Source of the DNA: Nitrospina sp.
Lineage (GTDB): Bacteria; Nitrospinota; Nitrospinia; Nitrospinales; VA-1
Assembly: GCA_003545625.1 (NCBI GenBank)
Contig: DODH01000030.1
Coordinates: 1 to 9,587, forward strand
DNA length: 9,587 bases
Direction of reading: 5' to 3'
Below are positions 1-6,434 of this stretch, piece after piece; position 1 is the first letter of the stretch, and every line of letters starts with the position of its first letter. The notes beneath the pieces are model-generated. The model was not told the origin of the DNA, did not search any database, and worked only from the letters and a program-made list of their open reading frames with translations. Made by a program: the position numbers and the translations under genes.

Positions 1-20
1 GTGTTGCCTTAAGTGTTGCC
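1..20. repeat. Short 12-bp-period direct repeat at window edge
   Basis: The octamer GTGTTGCC occurs at 1-8 and again at 13-20, a 12-bp period (shared unit on the minus strand GCAACACTTAAG). Only about 1.6 copies are visible because the window starts here. In the minus-strand frame of the adjacent gene remnant the unit reads as the tetrapeptide ATLK. It may be a tandem repeat continuing outside the window, or chance. Confidence 0.3.
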
Positions 21-136
21 TGTGGCGCAAGCGTTGTCTTTTTCCACTTGAATACTTTTGCTGTTGTACCTCCATTGGCTTTTCATAAGTAAAATTTAGT
101 TTTGGAAACTGGATATTTATTGGCGTTGGGGGTCAT
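1..136 (-). pseudogene. Remnant of AlkC-like DNA alkylation repair protein, C-terminal domain (broken, partial)
   Basis: Read on the minus strand from 82 to 2, one frame gives 27 open codons with the pattern KANG...KVFKWKK.TLAP. From memory this matches the C-terminal Ig-like domain of the AlkC/COG4335 DNA alkylation repair family, where KANG, KVFK and LAPG blocks recur with this spacing. The same frame upstream (136-86, beginning ATG ACC) ends in KFYL followed directly by an in-frame TGA at 85-83, so KANG follows a stop and no ATG, GTG or TTG starts the downstream part. No N-terminal HEAT-like region is present: the TPR gene ends at 148. The simplest reading is a gene fragment truncated at its 5' side and interrupted by a nonsense codon, with the rest beyond the window. 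The homology rests on about 25 residues and no search was possible. Another minus-strand ATG at 75-73 opens a Q/R/H-rich frame to the edge that looks unlike protein. Confidence 0.4.
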
Positions 137-147
137 TAGTTCAGATT

Positions 148-1914
148 TTACCCAGGTTTGGATTGTGCCAGAAGTTCGCGGATTTTATCAGCCTCGGGCT
201 GGCCGGGATCCAGATTCAGGGAGCGGGTAAAGTAGGCCAGGCCCTGCTTGGGCCTATTGAGGTGATAAAAATTAACAACGCCCAGATTTTTAAACACTTT
301 GGAAGAACGGGGATTGAGCTCCACAGCACGCTTGAAATAAGAGTCCGCCAGCTTGAAATTTTTTTGCGACAAATAAATTTCCCCGAGCTTGGCAAAGGGT
401 TCGGGAATTTCAGGCTCGATTCGACTGGCCAGCTGAAAATGCCGGAGTGCATCGGTTACCAAACCCTTTTCCAGGTAAAGAGCGCCCAAATTGTAATTGG
501 TAGCAAAAACTCCGGGTCCTTTAACAAGCGATTCCTGATAATATTGTATAGCTTTTTCGCTGTTTCCCTCCAGGCTGTGAGCCCGTGCCAGGTTAATAAG
601 GGGGCGTAGTTTATGCGGTGATTTCTGATGCGTATCCTGCCAGAGTGATAGCTCCGATTGCCACACCGCATTCCGCTTCATGGTCATAATTCCCAAGGCG
701 AACACACAAAAAATAAGAGTAATGTTTAGTGGTCGGGTTTCTCCCCATCGACAGGTTACTTCGGCGACACCGCAGGCAAATAGGATGAAAATTCCCGCTG
801 ACGCGAGATAGGTCCGGTGTTCCGCAGCAAGATCGTGCAGGGTAACAATAGAAGAGGACGGGGAAAGAATGATGAAAAACCAGCACAGAAAAAAGAAAAC
901 AAAACGGGTTTTAAAAACTTTCAGGGAACAAAGCAACAAAAAAGCTATGCAAAACATTGGCAGCAAAAAGTTCCAGGATAGAAAACTGGTGACAACCGCT
1001 ATATCGGGGTCGATATTGAGGTTCATAGGAAACAGTAGCATTTTTAAATAATAAAAAACGATCACACTCGGTTGACTGAGCATGTACTTGGCCCTGCCGA
1101 CCATCTCCTCGGGCCGTGATGGGCCTATAAGAAATGTCTCATCGGTAAGGAGTTTATAAAACAAAAAGCCGGCAACTCCGGCAATGATGCCAGTAATCGC
1201 CCACCGCCATTTTTTTAAAAACTGTAAAGCCGGGGAATGATCGGGGCAACTGCAAAGGTAATATAAGATCATTATAGCGGGCAGGGTTGCGACAATCTGT
1301 TTTACGCTGAAACCTACCAGGGCGATCAAAAATATGCTCAAAAAATAGAGGCCATATTGCAGGTGGGAGGTTGAGGATCGTTCCAATAATTGTTGAAACA
1401 GTAAAAACCCGGCAAGGTAAAAGGTCGAGGCGATGACCTCTGAACGGCTCATGATGTAAATTACGGATTCTGTTTGGATCGGGTGGCAAAGAAAAAAAAC
1501 GGCTGAAAAAAAAGAAACGCTACGGATTCTTTTACTCCCCCAACCCACCGCTTCCATGCCAAAACGGCGAAGGGATTTTTCCAATACAAAAAAGAGAAGC
1601 AAGGCATTGAGAATGTGAAAAGCGAGGTTGAAAATATGGTACCCGAAGGGCCGAAAGTCATCCAGGTAAGCATTGAGGGCGAGGGATATTCTTAACAGGC
1701 CGCGTGCCAGGAATTCTTTTTTCCAGAATTCAAAGCTCAGCAGGGTTTCCGGATTTTTTAAGTTAGCGTTGTTGACAATGTAGGCAACGCTGTCAAATTG
1801 AAAGGGATTATTAAGATGATTGGAGAAAAATAAAACTCCAAGCAAAGAGATGAGCAGGCAGTAGCCCAGTTGGCTAAGTAGAGCCTGGGAGAATTTTGAA
1901 TTTTCGGTTCTCAT
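148..1914 (-). CDS. TMTC-like polytopic membrane protein with C-terminal TPR repeats (third of three paralogues)
   Basis: This 588-residue protein has a multi-spanning membrane domain (about 15-425, some ten hydrophobic segments) followed by roughly four TPR units (about 437-572) with typical NLG.LY / A...F..A..L.P spacing. The architecture matches bacterial relatives of eukaryotic TMTC proteins, GT-C-fold enzymes that use lipid-linked sugar donors for O-mannosylation; substrate and activity of the bacterial forms are not inferable here. Landmarks shared with its two neighbours are the first periplasmic loop motif (F40-D41-S42 here), H144-P145 with T148-E149 and R157, and EHRTYL at 365-370. 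It is the only copy with Ser where the others have a second Asp after F/Y-D. The start ATG overlaps the upstream stop as ATGA, with AAAGGG upstream as a fair Shine-Dalgarno. Two runs of eight identical bases (1492-1499, 1506-1513) lie in the codons just before H144. The TPR region should lie outside the membrane domain and bind a protein partner. The fold is well supported, the enzymatic role is inferred. Confidence 0.85.
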   Translation of the reverse strand: MRTENSKFSQALLSQLGYCLLISLLGVLFFSNHLNNPFQFDSVAYIVNNANLKNPETLLSFEFWKKEFLARGLLRISLALNAYLDDFRPFGYHIFNLAFHILNALLLFFVLEKSLRRFGMEAVGWGSKRIRSVSFFSAVFFLCHPIQTESVIYIMSRSEVIASTFYLAGFLLFQQLLERSSTSHLQYGLYFLSIFLIALVGFSVKQIVATLPAIMILYYLCSCPDHSPALQFLKKWRWAITGIIAGVAGFLFYKLLTDETFLIGPSRPEEMVGRAKYMLSQPSVIVFYYLKMLLFPMNLNIDPDIAVVTSFLSWNFLLPMFCIAFLLLCSLKVFKTRFVFFFLCWFFIILSPSSSIVTLHDLAAEHRTYLASAGIFILFACGVAEVTCRWGETRPLNITLIFCVFALGIMTMKRNAVWQSELSLWQDTHQKSPHKLRPLINLARAHSLEGNSEKAIQYYQESLVKGPGVFATNYNLGALYLEKGLVTDALRHFQLASRIEPEIPEPFAKLGEIYLSQKNFKLADSYFKRAVELNPRSSKVFKNLGVVNFYHLNRPKQGLAYFTRSLNLDPGQPEADKIRELLAQSKPG

Positions 1915-3839
1915 GACGGCCCTTTCTGCATCTGGGCATGGTCAAGCAATTTTCGGGCGGTTGCGTTTCCAGGTTGCAATTTGAGAACCTGCTCCAAGTA
2001 GGGAATGGCGTCCGCATAACGATTGTTTTTCAGGTGCAGGACGGCCAGGTTTTGGTGGATGTCCGGAAGATCCTGTTGAATGTCCAAGGCTTTTTTAAAT
2101 GCAATTTCAGCTCTTTCATAGGCTTTTAAATTCCAGAAAATGATACCAATGTTATTTTGCGCCTGTGGATGCCTAGGTTTAATAGCCAGCGTCTGGCGAT
2201 ATTCCTGAAGTGCTTCATCAAAAGATCCTACCTGTCGAAACGCGTTTCCTAAATCAAAGTGATAATCGGCTTTATGTGACCGCATGCTGACTGCTTTTTG
2301 CAAAAACGGAATGGCTTCTCCATAGGCCTTCTGTTTACTCTGGGCAAGGCCCGTAAAATAATAGGTGTCCGGTTTGTTAGAACCCAGGGCAATAGCATGA
2401 CCAAATTCTTCAATGGCTTGTTCCCAGTGTTTTTGCCGGAAATGGATATGGCCCAAGTTTGCATAGGCATCCGACTGGGTAGGGTTTAACTGCAGGGTAA
2501 TGGCCAGTTCTGCTTTTGCTTCTTCGAGCATTTTGGTGTCCATATATGCGGTGGCCAGGTTGTTATGAACCAATGACTTGTTCGGCGATTTTTCTGCCGT
2601 GTCTTTCCACAGCGTGACCTCAGATCGGTAATCAAGCGAGCGGTTCACCGTGAGCAAAAAAGTAAGAGATAAAAATGCCAACAAAAGGACAGTTACCAAA
2701 GCTTGAGCCCGACAAGCACTCAGAAACATCCAGCCCAGCGCAAGGCTGAATCCCAACCCGGGCAAATAGGTGCGGTGCTCCGTGGCAATTTGTTTGAGCG
2801 GAATAAAACTGGATGAGGGAAACAATGTGATGAAAAACCAGAGGACGGCAAATATTAAAATAGGAGATTTTTGCCGGGGAACTATTATTGCTCCGACTGC
2901 TAAAATTCCAATAGCACAAATTAACTGCACGTCGATGAATCCGGATTGCAGGCGTATATCTGGCTCAAAGTTGAGATTAAAAGGCAGGAACAGCTTAAGC
3001 AGGTAATAGTGAACCACTACCTTGATTTGACTGAGAAAATATAAAAAACGGCTGGTCTCCCCGGAGACCGGATCGGCGTTTAAAGAAAAAATATTACCCT
3101 GCTCTATATATCGATAACAAAGATAAAACAAAAGGGGCAGGAGAATGGCTCCGATTTTTGTCCTCAAAGATTTCCTCTCATCGGGTGGAGTGATGAGCCA
3201 GATATAGATGATTGCCATTAAGGGAAAGGTGACGACAATTTCCTTGGTTCCAGCTGCGAGAAAAAGAAAACCTGAAATTCCCGCAATGAAAAGCAATTTG
3301 CCTGCCCAAGCCAGGTTTTCTTTGCGGGGGCGGACAAGCCTGCAAAAAATATAAAAGGCAAGCAGATAAAAAAATGTCGCCAAGCCTGATGAACGGCTTG
3401 AAATATAGGTAACCGTTTCCACCGTGAGAGGATTGAGTAAATGAATGGAAGCGCAAATTAGGGGCAACTGCTTGAGTTGATTTGCGGCCGGCTCTAAGCG
3501 TAATAGTTCGCTGACCAGAAAATACCAGACCACTCCGGTCAGGATATGGATAAGAACATTGGTAAGGTGATACCCGAATACATCCAGCCCACCTATTTCC
3601 CGATTCACTGCAAATGTCAGCAAAAGAACGGAACGGTTAAAAATATTGCCGATGCCAACGTTATTTTGAAAATCATTCAAATGTTGAATATAAGGATTCT
3701 CAACAATGGCATGGGCATCATCGTAAAGAAAAGGCGAATGAAAAGTGGCCCAGAAAGCCAGAAGGCCCATACAGGTGAGAATTGTAACGGACTTTAGTTG
3801 ATACCCGAAGGAACCAATGTCTGTGGTTTTGGAATTCAT
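1911..3839 (-). CDS. TMTC-like polytopic membrane protein with C-terminal TPR repeats (second of three paralogues)
   Basis: This 642-residue protein has a membrane domain (about 16-400) and about six regular TPR units (about 421-624). The first loop carries Y39-D40-D41, the acidic pair at the position where GT-C glycosyltransferases of the PMT/TMTC type keep catalytic acids. A later loop has NPLTVETV ending in YISSRS (136-150), with Asn where the flanking paralogues have His-Pro. EHRTYLP is at 354-360, after the WFFITL-PSSS segment shared by all three. The start ATG overlaps the preceding stop as ATGA (3836-3839). No convincing Shine-Dalgarno is visible in the last codons of the upstream gene, so initiation probably relies on translational coupling. 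Likely located in the cytoplasmic membrane with a role in glycosylating protein or another envelope component; that role comes from the family and its substrate is unknown. Confidence 0.87.
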   Translation of the reverse strand: MNSKTTDIGSFGYQLKSVTILTCMGLLAFWATFHSPFLYDDAHAIVENPYIQHLNDFQNNVGIGNIFNRSVLLLTFAVNREIGGLDVFGYHLTNVLIHILTGVVWYFLVSELLRLEPAANQLKQLPLICASIHLLNPLTVETVTYISSRSSGLATFFYLLAFYIFCRLVRPRKENLAWAGKLLFIAGISGFLFLAAGTKEIVVTFPLMAIIYIWLITPPDERKSLRTKIGAILLPLLFYLCYRYIEQGNIFSLNADPVSGETSRFLYFLSQIKVVVHYYLLKLFLPFNLNFEPDIRLQSGFIDVQLICAIGILAVGAIIVPRQKSPILIFAVLWFFITLFPSSSFIPLKQIATEHRTYLPGLGFSLALGWMFLSACRAQALVTVLLLAFLSLTFLLTVNRSLDYRSEVTLWKDTAEKSPNKSLVHNNLATAYMDTKMLEEAKAELAITLQLNPTQSDAYANLGHIHFRQKHWEQAIEEFGHAIALGSNKPDTYYFTGLAQSKQKAYGEAIPFLQKAVSMRSHKADYHFDLGNAFRQVGSFDEALQEYRQTLAIKPRHPQAQNNIGIIFWNLKAYERAEIAFKKALDIQQDLPDIHQNLAVLHLKNNRYADAIPYLEQVLKLQPGNATARKLLDHAQMQKGPS

Positions 3840-6163
3840 GGAGTCGCGTTTTGCGGGCCGGTTAAATTTACCATCATTTTATTTATTGCTTCATTTTGAG
3901 CCGGACTCAGGTCCATTTTTAAAGCCGTCTGCAAAAGTTCCCGGGCTTTTTTCATCTGACCAAGGTTAGCAAGAGTTTCTGCCAGAGAGATTTGTGCATT
4001 AAAATTATTGGGTTGGAGTGAAAGAGATTTTTCAAGAAAATCCTGTGCATTTTCCCAGTCTGCTTGCCGGTTAAAATTGAAACCAATCTGAGCGTAGGCA
4101 GAAGGTCTGGGCCCGGTAACTTCAAGGAAGCTTTTAAATTGTTGTGTGGATGTGTCCCATTTTTCCTGCTTTTGATAAACCTTAGCAAGGTTGAACAGCG
4201 CGGGTTCATACCGGCTGTTCAGCTTTAAGCAATGTTTGAAGGCACTTACTGCCAATTCAAATTTGTCAGTCACCATATAAGCAGTGCCCAGGTTGAAATA
4301 AGCGGGCAATAAAGACGGATCTATTTTGAGGGCTGCTTCCCATTCCGTTACTGCGTTTTCAATTTTTCCGGTTTTTCCATAAAGTTCCCCCAAGTTCAAC
4401 CGGGCCAAGGCAAAACCGGGGTCGGAATTTGACAAGTTGATTGCCAGTTTCAACGAGGCTATGGCTTGGTCGTACAACCCTTTTCGGTTATAAACCGAAC
4501 TCAATCCTATTCTGGATGAAAAATGACCCGGCCTCAATGCCAGAGTTTTCAAGTATTCTTTTTCCGCGTCATCCAGTCGCCCTTGATCCAGATAAACGCT
4601 GGCCAGATTATAATGAGGTTCCACCAGCTCGGCCAGAAGTCCGATAGATTCTGAGGGGGAAAATTTATTGACGGATTTCTGGCCAGTTATTTTTTCGCGT
4701 CGCTTCAAAAATTCTTCAGCACTTTTTATATTGTACTGGGTGTCAATAAAATGGGAAATATTGGCAACGCTTTTTTCCAGGTGATGAGTCGCGAGGGCAA
4801 GATCACCCTTTTCAAAATAGGCTTTGCCAAGATTGTTATGGGATCTTGTTGACTTGGGATTCTTCTGGACGGAGTCTTTCCACAAACTAATTTCGCTGAT
4901 CCAGTCATTATTCCGGGTTGCTGTTCCCAGTGCAAACATGGGTAAAAGCACAAGCAACATTAAACAGCGCCAAGTGCGGGCGCCCCATCCCACAATCATG
5001 CACAGTCCTAATGTCATGGGAAGGTAAGTACGATGTTCCACAGCCAGATCGTTAAGAGGAATGATGCTGGAAGTGGGGGCGAGCGTAATGAAAAACCAGA
5101 TGAAGCCAACGGCAACCCAAATATTCCTGCCTCGTGCCACGGTGAAAAAGATGCCGATAATAACCAGTCCCGCTAAAAATATGAGCGGGTCGGATGCAGG
5201 GGTGCTGAACGGCAGGCCGCTGTCCACGTTCAGGTTGAAGGGAAACAGGAATAGCTTGAGATAATAAAAGACGATTACTTTTATCTGCACTAAAAAGTAA
5301 GGCATTCGTCCATAAAGTTCCAGCCCCTGGTCCTTGGCAATATAAAGCCAGGAATTGGCAACGATGTAGGCTCCCGCAAAAAAAACACCCAGGAAAAGAC
5401 CCCATTTGAGCTGGAAAATTTTTTCAGCGAATTGCGGTTTCTGTGTTGAAACTATAAAGCCCAGATACCAAATTCCCATCAGAACAGGCAAGGTCGCACC
5501 AATGAGTTTTGAGGCAATGCTCATATATGCGCTTATCAGGATTGCTATGAAAAGCACCCATCTAAGGTTAAATTTCGGAATTTTGTTTTTACGCGAAAAC
5601 AGGCCGGTGAACAGGTAAAGCGCCAGTAAGTAAAAAAAGGTTACTAGTAATGAAGAACGGGAGGATATGTAAGATACCGAGTCGGTGTTCAAAGGGTGCA
5701 ATGCAAAAAGCAAAGCTGTTGCCAAAGGAAACCCGCTAGCCGCGGCCGGGCCACGCCCGGTGGAAACAGGCTCCACGCCTTCGGCGATCGCATTAGAGTT
5801 TTTACCAAGTTGTCTCTGGCGGCTCGCCGTCAGGTATTGGGTCCGCGAGATAAGAAAAAAAATCAATAGTGTGACACCAATATGAACGGTGAGATTAAAT
5901 AAATGGAAGCCAAAAACCCGATTTTTTCCAAGCGTGTTATTTAATGCGTAGGTCCAGAGAACAACGGGACGGTTTTCAAATGAGGAGAAACGAACCTGGC
6001 GATCGAATGCGTCCAGGTCTTCCACCCAATGACTTTGGATGAGTGGCAAATCATCAAACTGAAACGCGCCTTTCAGGGAATTAAAATATACCGCGGTATT
6101 TGCCAGGATTAAAAGAAGCACACATCCTATAATTTTTTTAATTTCTGGCGGGGTGAGTATCAT
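3836..6163 (-). CDS. TMTC-like polytopic membrane protein with long TPR array (first of three paralogues)
   Basis: This is the largest copy (775 residues) and the first gene of the operon. The membrane domain spans about 10-415, with F36-D37-D38 in the first periplasmic loop, H156-P157 followed by T160-D161 and YISSRS (165-170), and EHRTYLP at 376-382. About eight TPR units follow (439-472, then 515-754) with an irregular 40-residue spacer at about 473-514, so TPR number falls 8, 6, 4 along the operon. Residues 125-143, rich in Gly, Ala, Pro and Ser, have no counterpart in the two paralogues and are encoded by an unusually GC-rich palindromic stretch (5735-5791); the loop is about 24 residues longer than in the 642-residue protein. 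The ATG at 6161-6163 starts just before the first hydrophobic segment; the Shine-Dalgarno is weak. Family knowledge suggests a GT-C glycosyltransferase or a related membrane scaffold; substrate unknown. Confidence 0.87.
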   Translation of the reverse strand: MILTPPEIKKIIGCVLLLILANTAVYFNSLKGAFQFDDLPLIQSHWVEDLDAFDRQVRFSSFENRPVVLWTYALNNTLGKNRVFGFHLFNLTVHIGVTLLIFFLISRTQYLTASRQRQLGKNSNAIAEGVEPVSTGRGPAAASGFPLATALLFALHPLNTDSVSYISSRSSLLVTFFYLLALYLFTGLFSRKNKIPKFNLRWVLFIAILISAYMSIASKLIGATLPVLMGIWYLGFIVSTQKPQFAEKIFQLKWGLFLGVFFAGAYIVANSWLYIAKDQGLELYGRMPYFLVQIKVIVFYYLKLFLFPFNLNVDSGLPFSTPASDPLIFLAGLVIIGIFFTVARGRNIWVAVGFIWFFITLAPTSSIIPLNDLAVEHRTYLPMTLGLCMIVGWGARTWRCLMLLVLLPMFALGTATRNNDWISEISLWKDSVQKNPKSTRSHNNLGKAYFEKGDLALATHHLEKSVANISHFIDTQYNIKSAEEFLKRREKITGQKSVNKFSPSESIGLLAELVEPHYNLASVYLDQGRLDDAEKEYLKTLALRPGHFSSRIGLSSVYNRKGLYDQAIASLKLAINLSNSDPGFALARLNLGELYGKTGKIENAVTEWEAALKIDPSLLPAYFNLGTAYMVTDKFELAVSAFKHCLKLNSRYEPALFNLAKVYQKQEKWDTSTQQFKSFLEVTGPRPSAYAQIGFNFNRQADWENAQDFLEKSLSLQPNNFNAQISLAETLANLGQMKKARELLQTALKMDLSPAQNEAINKMMVNLTGPQNATP
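5735..5791. repeat. Palindrome-dense GC-rich insertion inside a coding region
   Basis: In 57 bp there are consecutive inverted repeats: CCGGGC-CAC-GCCCGG (5746-5760), GTGGA with TCCAC around a 7-nt loop (5760-5776), CGCC-TTC-GGCG (5776-5786) and the octamer palindrome GCGATCGC (5784-5791), preceded by GCTAGC (5735-5740) and CCGCGG (5740-5745). The stretch is far richer in GC than the surrounding AT-rich gene. It stays in frame and encodes residues 125-143 of the 775-residue protein, in a loop between membrane segments where the two paralogues are about 24 residues shorter. GCGATCGC is the HIP1 octamer, abundant in cyanobacteria, although nothing else here is cyanobacterial. The layout resembles small palindromic elements that insert in frame within genes, such as the Rickettsia palindromic elements. 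No clear target-site duplication was seen, and copies elsewhere cannot be checked from the window. Confidence 0.5.
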
Positions 6164-6261
6164 CGGGCTCTGAAGAATTAATGAATCGCAGGGTGAATGA
6201 CAACAGTGGCTTGAACACCTTATGGGATGAAATATTCAGGCTCTAAATATGTCCTTAATTA

Positions 6262-6290
6262 ATTATCGTTTGATTTCGCTTCCATATTAA
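6262..6290 (-). promoter_or_regulatory. Candidate sigma-70 promoter for the TPR operon
   Basis: On the minus strand, TTAATA (6290-6285, 4 of 6 to TTGACA) and GATAAT (6267-6262, 5 of 6 to TATAAT) are separated by exactly 17 bp. Transcription would start near 6255 and leave a leader of about 90 nt before the ATG at 6163. The region is AT-rich, so chance matches are expected. A weaker alternative is TTGTCA with a 17-bp spacer and TAATTC close to the ATG, which would give an almost leaderless transcript. Confidence 0.35.
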
Positions 6291-6382
6291 GAGGAATTTT
6301 GTCCTAAACCCCTAAATATTAGCACTTTTCAAAATCCCCTCAAAGGTGTAAAGTAAAATCATACATAATTCTAATCACTGAA

Positions 6383-6415
6383 CAATAAAGTGCAACTTAT
6401 TTAAATCACTTATTG
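6383..6415. promoter_or_regulatory. Imperfect dyad upstream of the sigma-54 activator gene (possible operator)
   Basis: CAATAAAGTG (6383-6392) and CACTTATTG (6407-6415) form an inverted repeat with one extra A in the left arm and a 14-nt spacer that contains the palindrome ATTTAAAT (6399-6406). It lies 19 bp before the regulator's ATG. A Fis-type HTH dimer binds dyads, so autoregulation is possible, but AT-rich DNA produces such repeats by chance. Confidence 0.25.
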
Positions 6416-6424
6416 ATAAATAAC

Positions 6425-6428
6425 AGGG
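6425..6428 (+). promoter_or_regulatory. Ribosome binding site of the sigma-54 activator gene
   Basis: AGGG lies six bases before the ATG at 6435. It is a short but acceptably spaced Shine-Dalgarno and supports this start, which also leaves a complete GAF domain at the N terminus. Confidence 0.5.
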
Positions 6429-6434
6429 TTTTCC

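Larger units (their letters stand above)
6164..6434. other. Divergent intergenic region, AT-rich
   Basis: These 271 bp separate the leftward TPR operon from the rightward regulator, so promoters for both should lie here. A sigma-70-like candidate for the operon and an imperfect dyad upstream of the regulator are listed separately. I looked on both strands for the sigma-54 GG-N10-GC spacing in a recognisable TGGCAC/TTGC context and found none. No RNA gene or convincing small ORF was seen. Confidence 0.6.

Noticed and set aside
1..75. Minus-strand ORF from ATG at 75-73 open to the window edge
   Set aside because: The translation is Q/R/H-rich with no recognisable pattern and no good Shine-Dalgarno, while an overlapping frame shows family-like residues.
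163..609. 148-codon plus-strand ORF opposite the end of the third TPR gene
   Set aside because: It is a shadow of the TPR-coding minus strand; its translation lacks recognisable domains, whereas the opposite frame shows regular TPR repeats.
5052..5405. 117-codon minus-strand ORF within the 775-residue gene
   Set aside because: It is an alternative frame of a segment that encodes well-conserved membrane motifs in the main frame.
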